From: Flavobacteriaceae bacterium Ap0902
GTDB lineage: Bacteria; Bacteroidota; Bacteroidia; Flavobacteriales; Weeksellaceae
NCBI GenBank assembly: GCA_009835005.1
Contig: WTFG01000001.1
Coordinates: 558,001 to 622,000, forward strand
Reading direction: 5' to 3'
DNA: 64,000 nt
This document shows positions 26,991 through 37,493 of the stretch, one piece after another; the stretch's first letter is position 1; every line of letters begins with the position of its first letter. Below the pieces are notes generated by a model that was not told where the DNA came from, ran no database searches, and saw only the letters and a program-made list of their open reading frames with translations. A program made the position numbers and the translations under genes.

Positions 26991-28893
26991 GATTGTATAT
27001 CGTATCTTTTGTTATTGAATCTATGCTGTAGTTCTCTGGTTTCTTATACCATCCTTTTGCTTTAAGCCTTTCTATTTCTTGCTTTCTATATTCATTTCGT
27101 AAATCACCTTGTACCATTCTATCATACAAATATTTTCTCTTGATGGTGTCTGTTAGATATTGTTCTGCCACAAGGCTAGCTATAGGTGCGGCCCAGCGAG
27201 ATCCCCAATAGCCATTCTCAATAGTCACGGCGATAGCAATCTTTGGGTTTTCTACTGGGGCAAACAATACAAATATAGAATGATCCTGCCCATGGGGATT
27301 TTCTGCTGTACCCGTTTTTCCTGCTTGGGTAAAATCTTCTGTGAGATATCTCCTACCCGTACCATTGGTAAAAACCATTTCCATTCCTTTGATCATAGGT
27401 TCAAAATGCTTAGGGTCTACCAATACTTTGTTTTTGGTTGTATAGGCAGAATCTTTTAATGGTTTTCCGTCAATTTCCTTCACGATATGGGGTGTATAAA
27501 ACCAACCCTTATTGGCTATGGCTGCTGTGTAATTAGCCATTTGTATAGGTGTGGTTAAAATCTCACCCTGTCCAATACCATTAGAGACAATAGAGAATGA
27601 GTTCCATTTGCCCTCTCCTAAGAAATAATCATAATAGGCAGCGTTCGGGATATTTCCTTTGCTACCCACAGGTAAATCGGTTCCCATATATTTACCAAGA
27701 CCAAAACTCTTCATAATATCACTCCACTGATTGATGCTTTTTTCTATGCTCAATGAGTCTTTCTTTAATATAGATAACCAAGCTTTAGAGAAATAGGAAT
27801 TACAAGATTTGGCAATAGCCATTTCTATTTCATTAGAACTTCTACCACAATGGCAGGACATAAAGGCTCTACCATAACGGAAACCATGATGACAACTAAA
27901 TGTAGTTTGTTTATTCACAACACCCATCTCAAAACTGGCAAGACCTGTCAATACTTTAAAGGGTGATCCAGGAGGATATTGTGCCTGTAATGCTCTATCA
28001 TACATGATTTTATTCACAGAATCATTCGTCATTCTATAGATCTCTCCTGGGATATTAAATCGGTTGGGATCTATGACAGGACTAGAAGCTAGAGCCAAAA
28101 TTTCTCCTGTAGAAGGTTCTATAGCCACCACTCCGCCTCTTTTATTTACTAATAAATCTTCTGCAAGTTTTTGAATTGTGTAATCCAAACTTAATTTAAT
28201 GGTTTTCCCATTAATAACAGGAATATCATTTTCACCATTCTTATAAGGACCAATATTTCTTAATCGAATATCTTTTTTGATATATCTAAAACCTTTCTCT
28301 CCTCGCAAATCATTTTCATACGACTTTTCTACACCTGCCTGCCCTGCTAAATCTCCAGGCATATAGTAGCCAGAATCTCTAGCAATATAGCTATTATTCA
28401 CTTCTTGAATGTATCCAAGCACATTCCCTGCAGAATTAACACGGTATTCCCTTTTAGGACGCTTCACGATGTCTACGGCTGGGAATTTATACATTTGTTC
28501 TTGAAATCTTGTGAATTCATCTCTGTTGATATTCTGTATTAGAGGGAAAGTCCCAACTTTGGAATATCCTTTAATATGCTTGATCTCATCCATTCTGGTA
28601 TTAAAGTCTTCTACCGTAATGCCAAGAAGTTGCGCAAATCTAATCGTGTCAAACCCTTTTTCTAGAAGTGCAGGCGTGATTTGTATTTCATAATCAAAAC
28701 TATTGGTCACTAATAATTCTCCATCTCTATCTAGTATATCTCCTCTTTTGGGGTATATCACTTCTCTCTTGATAGAGGTATTAAAAGCATTTAGAATATA
28801 CTTATCTGTCACCAATTGTAAATAGGCTAATCTGGCAATAAATACAATAGAAATAATAATTAAAAGGCCGAAAAAAAGTGTAGATCTCTTCAT
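26974..28893 (-). CDS. mrdA: Penicillin-binding protein 2 (elongation transpeptidase)
   Basis: Class B PBP that cross-links side-wall peptidoglycan. One N-terminal membrane helix (5-25), a PBP dimerisation-type domain (about 50-230) and a transpeptidase domain follow. The catalytic motifs are SPFK (Ser310-Lys313), SCN in KSCNSYF, and KTGTAE. The 639 residues are normal. The gene touches mreD by one base (TAATG) and overlaps rodA, its SEDS partner, by 17 bp, which suggests tight translational coupling of the pair. Confidence 0.95.
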   Translation of the reverse strand: MKRSTLFFGLLIIISIVFIARLAYLQLVTDKYILNAFNTSIKREVIYPKRGDILDRDGELLVTNSFDYEIQITPALLEKGFDTIRFAQLLGITVEDFNTRMDEIKHIKGYSKVGTFPLIQNINRDEFTRFQEQMYKFPAVDIVKRPKREYRVNSAGNVLGYIQEVNNSYIARDSGYYMPGDLAGQAGVEKSYENDLRGEKGFRYIKKDIRLRNIGPYKNGENDIPVINGKTIKLSLDYTIQKLAEDLLVNKRGGVVAIEPSTGEILALASSPVIDPNRFNIPGEIYRMTNDSVNKIMYDRALQAQYPPGSPFKVLTGLASFEMGVVNKQTTFSCHHGFRYGRAFMSCHCGRSSNEIEMAIAKSCNSYFSKAWLSILKKDSLSIEKSINQWSDIMKSFGLGKYMGTDLPVGSKGNIPNAAYYDYFLGEGKWNSFSIVSNGIGQGEILTTPIQMANYTAAIANKGWFYTPHIVKEIDGKPLKDSAYTTKNKVLVDPKHFEPMIKGMEMVFTNGTGRRYLTEDFTQAGKTGTAENPHGQDHSIFVLFAPVENPKIAIAVTIENGYWGSRWAAPIASLVAEQYLTDTIKRKYLYDRMVQGDLRNEYRKQEIERLKAKGWYKKPENYSIDSITKDTIYNHGFKI

Positions 28894-29414
28894 TAAAACT
28901 CACTTGTTCTTCTAGGCGGGAATAGGATGATATATATACCCGCAATAATTAATGTAATCGTACTGCTTATAACAGTTTGTGTTAAAGTTCTTTGAATAAA
29001 ATCAAAATTAAATTGCTCTAATAATATCACAGTGAAGTGATGGATAAAGATTAGAATGAACAAATATAAAATCCATTGTAGAAAATTAAATCTAAAAAGC
29101 TTGATGTTTTCTGCTTCTTCATAATTTCCCATATTAATCACTTTGATTAAGAAAGGTCTGATAAAAGCAATGAATACGGTTGCAAATGCATTGATACCAC
29201 CTGTCATCTCAAACAAGTCTATACCTATCCCCAAAATAAAAGCATAGAATAAGGATAAATATCGATTGGTGTCTAAAGGTAAAAGGAGAATAAATATAAT
29301 ATAAACAAAAGGGTTAGCTATCTCCATGAAATTAATATGGTTAAAGATGGTAATCTGTAGCCATATCAATAGGATAATCGTTAATATTTGTATGAATTTA
29401 TTGTGTGATAGCAT
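28893..29414 (-). CDS. mreD: Rod shape-determining protein MreD
   Basis: Small integral membrane protein of the elongasome that bridges MreC and the membrane enzymes. About five hydrophobic segments are visible (for example ILTIILLIWLQITIF at the start). MreD is poorly conserved; the call rests on length (173 residues), hydrophobicity and position between mreC and mrdA. Residues DLFEMTGGINAFATV in the central part fit the family. It overlaps mreC by 17 bp. Confidence 0.88.
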   Translation of the reverse strand: MLSHNKFIQILTIILLIWLQITIFNHINFMEIANPFVYIIFILLLPLDTNRYLSLFYAFILGIGIDLFEMTGGINAFATVFIAFIRPFLIKVINMGNYEEAENIKLFRFNFLQWILYLFILIFIHHFTVILLEQFNFDFIQRTLTQTVISSTITLIIAGIYIILFPPRRTSEF

Positions 29415-30249
29415 CTTCTCTTTCTTTGGCTCTTTGTATATCTAATTGATCTAGGTTTTCTACCACATAGACATTTCTAACCTCAGATAAATCATCAAAC
29501 ATCGTCACCGTGATATCAAATTCTCCTGTGGTATTATTTTGTGTAAGTTCTGTGATTTCTCCAATTAATTCACCTTCTGGGTATGCTGCAGATGCTCCCG
29601 CTGTAATCACCGTATCCCCAATAGATACATTGAGATACTTGGGAATTTCTGTCAACGATAATTTACGGAAATCCTCTCCATTCCATACGATAATGCCAAA
29701 CCTGTTTTGTCCTTTTACCCTTGCTTTGATATTGCTTTTGGAATGCAGAACAGAAAGTACAGAAGCATAATGATCACTTGTGCTTAATACTGCCCCTATA
29801 ATGCTGTTAGGGGATAATACACCCATATCCTCTTTGATTCCGTCTTTGCTCCCTTTGTTAATCAAGAAATAATTATCTCTTTTGTTAATAGAGTAGTCTA
29901 CAATTTTAGCTTGTTGATAACTATATTTTTGTCTAAAGGTAGAATCAACCCTTTGCATTGTAGAATCTGTGGTAGCTAAATTATCTTTATAGTTCTTAAA
30001 TAAATTTAATTGTTCTTTTAATCGCGCATTCTCTTGGGTTAATATCTCATTTTCCTTTGGCAGGTCAAAGAAATGCGTCACATAATTAATTTTATTTGTA
30101 AAATACCCTTTTATAGCCATGGTCTTATGACCTATGGCATTTTTATGGAAATCACTGCGAGTAGCCGTGAAGAAAAGCGCAGCAATTTCTAAAATAATAA
30201 AAAATACAAAGATTCCGATTTTAGAAATCAGGTTGTTTAGAAATTGCAT
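29398..30249 (-). CDS. mreC: Rod shape-determining protein MreC
   Basis: Periplasmic scaffold protein of the elongasome that links MreB with PBP2. It has an N-terminal membrane helix (about 11-30), a coiled-coil (about 60-95, NEILTQENARLKEQLN) and a beta-rich C-terminal domain with conserved YFLINKGSKDGIKEDMGVLSPNSIIG and GDTVITAGASAAYPEG. The 283 residues are typical. It starts 7 bp after mreB. Confidence 0.95.
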   Translation of the reverse strand: MQFLNNLISKIGIFVFFIILEIAALFFTATRSDFHKNAIGHKTMAIKGYFTNKINYVTHFFDLPKENEILTQENARLKEQLNLFKNYKDNLATTDSTMQRVDSTFRQKYSYQQAKIVDYSINKRDNYFLINKGSKDGIKEDMGVLSPNSIIGAVLSTSDHYASVLSVLHSKSNIKARVKGQNRFGIIVWNGEDFRKLSLTEIPKYLNVSIGDTVITAGASAAYPEGELIGEITELTQNNTTGEFDITVTMFDDLSEVRNVYVVENLDQLDIQRAKEREDAITQ

Positions 30250-30256
30250 GAAAGAT

Positions 30257-31282
30257 TTACCTCATTAGAAAATTAAACTTATCAATATTTTTTAAGGCTA
30301 TACCTGTACCCCGAACAACCGCTCTCAAAGGATCATCTGCTAAGAAAACTGGAAGTCCTGTTTTTCTAGAAACTCTTTGATCCAGCCCTCTGAGCATAGA
30401 ACCACCACCAGCCATATAAACACCTGTATTGTATATATCTGCTGCAAGTTCTGGGGGTGTTTGTGATAATGTTTCCATCACAGCATCTTCTATTCTAGAA
30501 ATAGATTTATCTAATGCACGGGCAACTTCTTTGTAATTGACAATAATTTCTTTTGGTTTTCCTGTAATTAAATCCCGTCCCTGTACGGCCAAATCCTCTG
30601 GCGCATGTTCTAATTCCTCTACAGCAGAACCAATTTCAATTTTAATCCTTTCTGCTGTTCGTTCACCAATGTATAGATTATGATGGGTTCTCAAATGATA
30701 AGAAATATCACTGGTAAATACATCCCCCGCAATTTTCACAGACTTATCCACCACAATTCCACCCAATGCTATGACAGCAATCTCTGTAGTACCACCACCA
30801 ATGTCCAAAATCATATTACCCATAGGTTGCTGTATATCAATGCCCACACCAATAGCGGCGGCCATTGGTTCATAGATTAATCTGATATCTTTGGCATTAA
30901 TGTGAGCAGCAGAATCCTTCACCGCTCTTCTTTCTACCTCTGTAATACCAGATGGAATACATATCACCATACGCAAAGCAGGAGCAAACATACCACCTTT
31001 TAAACCAGGGATTAGAGAAATGAATTTTCTAATCATTTTCTCAGATGCATCAAAATCAGCAATCACACCATCCTTCAACGGGCGTATGGTTTTGATATCT
31101 TCGTGTGTTTTACCTTGCATTTGCTTGGCTTCATGACCCACGGCAATAATCTTCCCTGTTTGCCTATTCAAAGCTACGATAGATGGTTCATCAATCACGA
31201 CCTTATTATTATGTATTATCAATGTATTGGCGGTACCCAAGTCAATGGCAATGTCTCTGGTAAAAAAATTAAATACTCCCAT
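30257..31282 (-). CDS. mreB: Rod shape-determining protein MreB
   Basis: Actin-like cytoskeletal protein that guides side-wall synthesis. Actin-fold motifs are intact: phosphate-1 region IDLGTANTLI, phosphate-2 region LDIGGGTTEIAVI, the adenosine region MAGGGSMLRGLD, and the membrane-binding N-terminus MGVFNFFTRD. The 341 residues are standard. It is the first gene of mreB-mreC-mreD-mrdA-rodA, all with overlaps or short spacers, so one transcript is likely. The presence of this full operon suggests a rod-shaped cell. Confidence 0.97.
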   Translation of the reverse strand: MGVFNFFTRDIAIDLGTANTLIIHNNKVVIDEPSIVALNRQTGKIIAVGHEAKQMQGKTHEDIKTIRPLKDGVIADFDASEKMIRKFISLIPGLKGGMFAPALRMVICIPSGITEVERRAVKDSAAHINAKDIRLIYEPMAAAIGVGIDIQQPMGNMILDIGGGTTEIAVIALGGIVVDKSVKIAGDVFTSDISYHLRTHHNLYIGERTAERIKIEIGSAVEELEHAPEDLAVQGRDLITGKPKEIIVNYKEVARALDKSISRIEDAVMETLSQTPPELAADIYNTGVYMAGGGSMLRGLDQRVSRKTGLPVFLADDPLRAVVRGTGIALKNIDKFNFLMR

Positions 31283-31332
31283 TCAAATTTGTCGTTATAT
31301 TCCTTCTTGAGTTATTATATATAAAATGTATG

Positions 31333-31340
31333 CAAAAATA
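31333..31340 (-). promoter_or_regulatory. Probable mreB promoter (-7 element)
   Basis: On the minus strand the sequence is TATTTTTG, a match to TAnnTTTG, 50 bases before the mreB ATG. No -33 TTG is seen at the expected spacing. Confidence 0.45.
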
Positions 31341-31480
31341 AAAGATATCTGCATTTAATCTATAAAGGAACGTTGTTATTATATGTTTTATTTCAACAAA
31401 TGTAAGAAACTTATCAACCGCTTTGTAATATTTTAAGATTCAGTATGTTTAAGTCTTAAAATAATTAACATATAGAATAT

Positions 31481-32128
31481 TTATCTATCCCTTTTAATAG
31501 CCATATAAGCCATGATTGCAATGGGGATGAGCATACCCAAAATATAAATAGCATTTTGGTTGATTAATTGGGGCATAAGGGCAATCGTCAAGACAATACC
31601 GATGACACTGCCGCCTAAATGGGCAGCATGTCCAATATTATCTCTTAATTGCTTCATCCCAAACATAGAATATGCTAAATAAACCAAGCCAAAAACCCAT
31701 CCAGGAAAATCAAAGAATGGCAAAAAGATTAGCCGTAAAGGCATATCTGGATATATCATAATAGCAGAAAACACAATACCAGAAACACCCCCAGAAGCCC
31801 CAACTGCCGTGTACCATGGTTGGTTTCTATGAAACAATATAGAAAATAATCCACCTGCTAATATGGCTGCTATATAAATTAAAACAAATACAAGGCTAGA
31901 GAACACCGTTAATACGACAGGAGCGAAAACATATAGCGCAAACATATTGAAGAATAAATGCATGGTATCTGCATGCAAAAAACCAGAGGTAAGCATTCTA
32001 TCATACTCTTTTCTGTTGAGAACGGCATTCATGTCAAATTTTAAACGATTAAATAATGTGGGGTTTTCCCAGCCTTGCCAACTGACGAGTACAGTGATAC
32101 CGATAACAATGATTAAAATTAGATTCAT
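31481..32128 (-). CDS. Rhomboid family intramembrane serine protease
   Basis: Membrane-embedded protease that cuts transmembrane helices. Six helices are visible. The catalytic Ser112 lies in GASGG and the His partner in GHAAHLGG (His170), with the FNMFALYVF oxyanion-side region around residue 60 (HLFFN). It lies 8 bp after parC, so it is probably cotranscribed with the topoisomerase IV genes, though no functional link is evident. The window holds two more rhomboids at 53618-55170. The substrate is unknown. Confidence 0.9.
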   Translation of the reverse strand: MNLILIIVIGITVLVSWQGWENPTLFNRLKFDMNAVLNRKEYDRMLTSGFLHADTMHLFFNMFALYVFAPVVLTVFSSLVFVLIYIAAILAGGLFSILFHRNQPWYTAVGASGGVSGIVFSAIMIYPDMPLRLIFLPFFDFPGWVFGLVYLAYSMFGMKQLRDNIGHAAHLGGSVIGIVLTIALMPQLINQNAIYILGMLIPIAIMAYMAIKRDR

Positions 32129-32136
32129 TTTCTTAC

Positions 32137-34716
32137 TTATTCTTCTTCTGTATCAAATAATAATCCTTGTTCTGCTTCTGATTCAAAGAATTGATCATCT
32201 GTTTCTTCATTGTCCGCTTCTACCTCTTCAACGCGCGGGATAGGATCTGATTCAATGATTTTTTTGACCTCATGTGTGGTTAATTGGTTTCCCATGGCTG
32301 TAATGCCTTTGATGGCGATAAATTCTTCTAGATTAATCACTTCTGGATCACGTTGATGTCCTTTGATGGTTTTAAATTCTAGTTTCACCACAGGAATGTA
32401 ATCCGTAGAAATAAATTCTATATAAGATTTTGGATCATCTAAATCATAGAATGGTTGTGGGTTCAAAGTGTCTTCCAATAGGAATCTTTTGACATAATAT
32501 CTATCCCGTTCGGCATTATAGTAAATGCATGAAATCGGTTTTTCTGGATTCCATTTTTCCAGCACAAAATAATCATCGTCAAAACGGTTGCTTAATTCAA
32601 AGGTGTGAAGTTCTGCAATACCTTCCTTGTTCACCGTAAGTATTTTGTCCCCGCCCTTGAAGGCTCCGAGCAATTCACCTCGCCCATCAGCGTTGAGTCG
32701 GTTCACGACATCATCAAACCAGATTTTACGAGGTGCAAGTGTAGAAACGCCCTCCTCTTTTAAATCTATTTTTTTGATAGGATATTTGGTAACTTGATTT
32801 CCCTTCGCGCTTCTACCTTTTACGTCAATTTCTGCAAAATCTACCTCAAACCGTAGTTTTTTGAGCCTGCTATGTGCTTTTAATAATACTTGTACCACCT
32901 CTGCTTCTCCATTCGGATTGGCACTAAAGTATAATACCTCAGAGAATTTCTCGTCTTTGGTTATGCTATATTCTTTGTCTCTGATAATGCTGGTAACGTT
33001 AAATCTCTTTTTATAATTCGGTCCTTTTTTACCAAATCTATAAATCAGATTATAAGTAGTGCGCTTATCTTTTTTCTTCCAAACTGCCACATGGATGATA
33101 TCTTTTCCAATAAATGTCTTGTCATCTACTTTGGTCACCATCATGGTTCCATCCTTACGGAAGGTTATTATGTCATCAATATCAGAACAATCAAAGAGAT
33201 AGGTGTCCTTTTTTAGCGATGTTCCTATAAAACCTTCTTTTAGGTTTCCATAGAACTTCACATTCGCAGCGGCCACTTTGGCTGCATCAATGTCTTCAAA
33301 AGGTCTAATTTCTGTGAGGCGTGGTTTATCTTTTCCGTATTTTTCTTTTAATCTTTTATAATAATCTACTGCATAATCAACCAGATTGTCTAAATGATGT
33401 TTCACTAGTTTTATTTTCTCCTCTAGCGATTCAATCTGTTGTTGTGCTTTGTCAAGATCAAACTTAGAAATCCTTTTAATTCTGATTTCCGTCAAGCGGA
33501 TAATGTCTTCTTGGGTAACTTCTCTTTTTAAATGACCAATATGCGGTTTTAAACCTTTATCAATAGCCGATAGCACGCCTTCCCAAGTGTCCTCATCTTC
33601 TATATCTCTGTAAATCCTATTTTCTATAAAGATTCTTTCTAGAGAAGCATAGTGCCATTGGTCTTCTAATTCACCTAGTTCAATTTCTAGTTCTCTTTTT
33701 AAAAGATTTAAAGTACTATCCGTGCTGATCTTTAAAATCTCTGTTACAGATAAGAATTCTGGTTTGTTATCTACAATTACACAAGCATTAGGCGAAACAG
33801 AAACCTCACAATTGGTAAAAGCGTACAGTGCATCAATCGTCTTATCTGGTGAGACGCCAGGCGCGAGATGCACTGCAATATCTACGTTTCTTGCCGTGTT
33901 ATCCTCAATATGTTTAATTTTGATTTTACCCTTGTCGTTCGCCTTAATAACGCTGTCGATGAGGCTTCCCGTATTAGTTCCGTAAGGGATATCTGTAATT
34001 TGCAAGGTGTTTTTATCTACCTGATTAATTTTGGCACGAATACGTACACGGCCACCACGTTTCCCATCATTATAATCAGAAATATCTACCATGCCTCCCG
34101 TCAAGAAATCAGGATACAGCGTAAAACTTCTACCTTTCAAGTGTTTGATAGAAGCATCAATTAATTCATTAAAATTATGCGGTAGAATTTTAGTAGATAA
34201 ACCAACGGCAATTCCATCTACCCCTTGTGCTAGTAAAAGTGGGAATTTCACAGGTAAATTCACGGGTTCGCGGTTTCGCCCATCATAAGAAAGCTGCCAA
34301 ATGGTTGTTTTGGGATTAAAGACAACTTCTAAGGCGAACTTGGTCAATCTGGCCTCAATATATCGGGCTGCCGCAGCGCCATCTCCCGTGTGTACATTAC
34401 CCCAGTTACCTTGCATGTCAATCAACAAGTTCTTCTGCCCCAATTGCACCATAGCATCAATGATAGAGGCATCCCCATGCGGATGATACTTCATCGTATT
34501 TCCTACGATATTCGCCACTTTGCTGTACCTGCCATCTTCCATCTCACGCATAGAGTGCATGATACGGCGCTGTACGGGTTTAAAGCCATCGAATACAGAA
34601 GGAATGGCACGTTCCAAGATTACATAAGAAGCGTAATCAAGGAACCAATCCTTGTACATTCCAGAGACTTTCTTTAGTGATTCGCCTTCGTGTTGATCTG
34701 GGGTAAATTCTGCCAT
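32137..34716 (-). CDS. parC: DNA topoisomerase IV subunit A ParC
   Basis: Breakage-reunion subunit of the type II topoisomerase that decatenates daughter chromosomes. The winged-helix domain contains GFKPVQRRI, KYHPHGDASI and the catalytic Tyr119 in AAARYIEARL. The C-terminal part is long (beta-pinwheel) but lacks the gyrase box QRRGGKG, which supports ParC rather than GyrA. The C-terminal end is acidic (Glu/Asp-rich). 859 residues. It is in one cluster with parE (at 35498) and a LURP-one-like gene between them. Confidence 0.94.
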   Translation of the reverse strand: MAEFTPDQHEGESLKKVSGMYKDWFLDYASYVILERAIPSVFDGFKPVQRRIMHSMREMEDGRYSKVANIVGNTMKYHPHGDASIIDAMVQLGQKNLLIDMQGNWGNVHTGDGAAAARYIEARLTKFALEVVFNPKTTIWQLSYDGRNREPVNLPVKFPLLLAQGVDGIAVGLSTKILPHNFNELIDASIKHLKGRSFTLYPDFLTGGMVDISDYNDGKRGGRVRIRAKINQVDKNTLQITDIPYGTNTGSLIDSVIKANDKGKIKIKHIEDNTARNVDIAVHLAPGVSPDKTIDALYAFTNCEVSVSPNACVIVDNKPEFLSVTEILKISTDSTLNLLKRELEIELGELEDQWHYASLERIFIENRIYRDIEDEDTWEGVLSAIDKGLKPHIGHLKREVTQEDIIRLTEIRIKRISKFDLDKAQQQIESLEEKIKLVKHHLDNLVDYAVDYYKRLKEKYGKDKPRLTEIRPFEDIDAAKVAAANVKFYGNLKEGFIGTSLKKDTYLFDCSDIDDIITFRKDGTMMVTKVDDKTFIGKDIIHVAVWKKKDKRTTYNLIYRFGKKGPNYKKRFNVTSIIRDKEYSITKDEKFSEVLYFSANPNGEAEVVQVLLKAHSRLKKLRFEVDFAEIDVKGRSAKGNQVTKYPIKKIDLKEEGVSTLAPRKIWFDDVVNRLNADGRGELLGAFKGGDKILTVNKEGIAELHTFELSNRFDDDYFVLEKWNPEKPISCIYYNAERDRYYVKRFLLEDTLNPQPFYDLDDPKSYIEFISTDYIPVVKLEFKTIKGHQRDPEVINLEEFIAIKGITAMGNQLTTHEVKKIIESDPIPRVEEVEADNEETDDQFFESEAEQGLLFDTEEE

Positions 34717-34815
34717 TGATTATTTAGAAATCAAAAAATATTTTGTTGGTAAATTAAATCTTAAAAACTGAAATTCAAGTTAAAACTTTGAATTTTACAA
34801 AAATACAAAATTCTA

Positions 34816-35412
34816 TTATCCTCTGCTACGTTCTAGCAAAACCATCATCATAAAGGATAAAACGAGTAAAGGCTCATCATTTACAGCAAAATCAGCCAAT
34901 TTGTTCAAAGTGAATTTTCTACCAAAGAAAGAAGGGTTTTTCTTTAATTCTAAAATCGCTTTTCCTTCTTTATTTTTAGCTAGATAATTTGGGTTTAGGA
35001 AATAGCCTGTAAACCATCCAATAATTGGAAGTTCACCAATGGAACTATCTATAAATTTCACCCATGGATTCTTCTCTTGTCTGGTATAACTATCTTGCTC
35101 TTGCGCATCAATCACATGGTAAGTTGCACTCCAAAAAGAACGCATGCCTTTTCTACTTATACGGTCATATAGATTGCCTTGTGCGTAGCTAATGCTATAA
35201 GAAGCATTAAAATCTAGCCAACGGTCTGCCTTGATCTCATATTGTAAATCCTTTTTACTACTATCTGCAAAAATTTGAATATGTTCTTTGAGTTTGAGCA
35301 TTTCCTGTCTCATGTAAGCCAACATATTCCCATTGGCATCCTTGGCAGAAAAATCATTGGATAGGGTAGCAATATGGAATTTAAGCGCAATAGGAAATTT
35401 TAAATTTTTCAT
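34816..35412 (-). CDS. LURP-one-related / tubby-like fold protein
   Basis: 198-residue soluble protein with a C-terminal hydrophobic segment (LLVLSFMMMVLLE). The pattern of short beta-strands with ISYAQGNLYDRISRKGMRSFW and FLNPNYLAKNKEGKAILELKKNPSFFGRKFTLNK resembles the LURP-one-like/tubby C-terminal fold; this is a weak, fold-level match. It sits between parE and parC, in the same direction, with spacers of 85 bp (to parE) and 99 bp (to parC). From memory this placement is common in Flavobacteriia. Function unknown. Confidence 0.55.
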   Translation of the reverse strand: MKNLKFPIALKFHIATLSNDFSAKDANGNMLAYMRQEMLKLKEHIQIFADSSKKDLQYEIKADRWLDFNASYSISYAQGNLYDRISRKGMRSFWSATYHVIDAQEQDSYTRQEKNPWVKFIDSSIGELPIIGWFTGYFLNPNYLAKNKEGKAILELKKNPSFFGRKFTLNKLADFAVNDEPLLVLSFMMMVLLERSRG

Positions 35413-35497
35413 AAGATGGTTTGGTTCAGGTAATGCTCAAATTTATAAATTAAAAAGTATTTAAAGGATATAAATATTTAATTTAAAATAAAATAGT

Positions 35498-37357
35498 TTA
35501 GTCTACTACTTCTAATCCTTCATCACTTTCGACTACAAGGTTTTCGATGATAAAATCTTGCCTATCAGGCGTATTTCTGCCCATATAGAATTCTAGAATT
35601 TCTTCTATGGTAGCGTCCTTTCCAATCATCACAGGTTCTAGGCGTACGTCTTTGCCAATAAAATTTTTAAACTCATCTGGTGAAATTTCTCCTAAACCTT
35701 TAAAACGGGTAATCTCTGCATTCTTTCCTAATTCTCTAATCGCTTTTTTACGTTCCTCGTCGCTATAGCAATATCTCGTCTCTTTTTTGTTCCGAACACG
35801 GAATAGGGGCGTCTGCAAAATGTATAAATGTCCTTCTCTAATCAGTTCTGGGAAGAATTGTAAGAAGAAAGTAATAATCAATAAGCGAATGTGCATACCA
35901 TCCACATCGGCATCCGTGGCAATGACCACATTATTGTAGCGTAAATCCTCTAAACTATCTTCTATATTCAAGGCCGCTTGTAGTAGATTAAATTCCTCAT
36001 TTTCATACACGATTTTCTTAGTCAATCCATAAGAATTCAGGGGCTTGCCTCGCAAAGAAAACACGGCTTGTGTTGCTACATCTCTACTGGTGGTGATGGA
36101 TCCACTAGCAGAATCACCCTCTGTGATGAAAATGGTGGTTTCTAAATTTCTAGGGTGTTTAGGATTGTTGTAATGTTGTTTGCAGTCTCTCAATTTTTTG
36201 TTGTGTAAACTTACTTTTTTCGCACGATCACGGGCAAGTTTTCTAATCCCAGCCATATCCTTGCGCTCCCTTTCAGACTGATTGATTTTCTTCTGTAGAA
36301 GTTCTGCCGTTTCTGGATTTTTATGCAAGTAATTGTCAAGATTTCTTTTTACAAAATCATTGATAAAGGTTCTCACCGTTGGCAAGTCACCACCCATTTC
36401 TGTAGAGCCTAATTTGGTCTTGGTCTGCGACTCAAATACAGGTTCCATTACTTTAATCGCGATTGCCGTCACGATTGATTTTCTAACATCGCTTGGGTCA
36501 TAGTTTTTCCCATAAAACTCCCGTACGGTTTTCACGATGGCTTCTTTATAAGCGCTTAAATGCGTTCCACCTTGGGTGGTATTTTGTCCATTGACAAAAG
36601 AATAATAGATTTCAGAATATGCTCTGGCACTGTGCGTTATGGCGATTTCTATATCATTTTCTTTTAAATGAATAATGGGATAGGTGATTTCTTCTTCTAT
36701 GGTGTCTTGGAGTAAATCCTTTAAGCCATTTTCTGAATAAAATTCTTCCCCATTAAATAATATGCGTAAACCTGGATTCAGGTACACATAATTTTTGAGC
36801 ATTTTCCCAATGTATTCTGTACGGAATTTATAATTAGGGAAAATCGTATCATCGGGTACAAAAGTGATTTTAGTTCCTTTGCGAATCGTGGTTTCCTTTT
36901 CATCGTGATCCGCCGTTAATTCCCCTTTAGAAAATTCTGCCTCTTTGGTTTTCCCATCTCTTACAGATTGTACTTTAAAGTAGGATGAAAGGGCATTCAC
37001 TGCTTTGGTACCCACTCCATTTAATCCTACCGATTTCTTGAAAGCACGAGAATCATACTTACCCCCCGTATTCATTTTAGAAACCGCATCAATCATCTTC
37101 CCAAGTGGGATTCCACGCCCATAATCACGTACGGTAACCTCACTTTCTTTTACAGAAACTTCTATGGTTCTACCACTGCCCATCACAAACTCATCTATAG
37201 AGTTGTCTAGGATTTCTTTTAATAAAATGTAAATACCGTCATCTTGACTGGATCCATCACCCAATTTACCAATATACATACCAGGGCGCATGCGGATGTG
37301 CTCTCTCCAGTCTAGGGTTTTGATGTTGTCTTCGGTATAATTATTTTGCTCTGCCAT
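35498..37357 (-). CDS. parE: DNA topoisomerase IV subunit B ParE
   Basis: ATPase subunit of topoisomerase IV. The GHKL ATPase motifs are DNSIDEF, DYGRGIP and [14 protein letters not shown]; the TOPRIM motifs are [10 protein letters not shown] and the acidic [10 protein letters not shown], and the C-terminal region has RFKGLGEI. The longest ORF begins at 37399, but Met at 37357 ([17 protein letters not shown]) is taken as start because a -7 type element (37389-37396, minus strand) lies between the two and transcription would begin after it. 619 residues from this start. Confidence 0.93.
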   Translation of the reverse strand: MAEQNNYTEDNIKTLDWREHIRMRPGMYIGKLGDGSSQDDGIYILLKEILDNSIDEFVMGSGRTIEVSVKESEVTVRDYGRGIPLGKMIDAVSKMNTGGKYDSRAFKKSVGLNGVGTKAVNALSSYFKVQSVRDGKTKEAEFSKGELTADHDEKETTIRKGTKITFVPDDTIFPNYKFRTEYIGKMLKNYVYLNPGLRILFNGEEFYSENGLKDLLQDTIEEEITYPIIHLKENDIEIAITHSARAYSEIYYSFVNGQNTTQGGTHLSAYKEAIVKTVREFYGKNYDPSDVRKSIVTAIAIKVMEPVFESQTKTKLGSTEMGGDLPTVRTFINDFVKRNLDNYLHKNPETAELLQKKINQSERERKDMAGIRKLARDRAKKVSLHNKKLRDCKQHYNNPKHPRNLETTIFITEGDSASGSITTSRDVATQAVFSLRGKPLNSYGLTKKIVYENEEFNLLQAALNIEDSLEDLRYNNVVIATDADVDGMHIRLLIITFFLQFFPELIREGHLYILQTPLFRVRNKKETRYCYSDEERKKAIRELGKNAEITRFKGLGEISPDEFKNFIGKDVRLEPVMIGKDATIEEILEFYMGRNTPDRQDFIIENLVVESDEGLEVVD

Positions 37358-37388
37358 GGGTGTAAAAGTCTTGTTTTGGGGATATTTG

Positions 37389-37396
37389 CAAAGATA
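37389..37396 (-). promoter_or_regulatory. Probable parE promoter (-7 element)
   Basis: The minus strand reads TATCTTTG, matching TAnnTTTG, 31 bases before the parE ATG at 37357. It excludes the longer ORF start at 37399. No correctly spaced TTG is seen. Confidence 0.5.
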
Positions 37397-37493
37397 CAAA
37401 GAAAATGGGTTATAGTTGAGTGTTTAGGGTTTATGGTTATGACAAGTGATCTATAGCTTCAAGATGATGTATAATAGCCTGGATTGTATTGGA

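Noticed and set aside
37397-37399. Start of parE at 37399
   Set aside because: A promoter-like -7 element lies between it and the next Met at 37357, whose sequence fits the family N-terminus.
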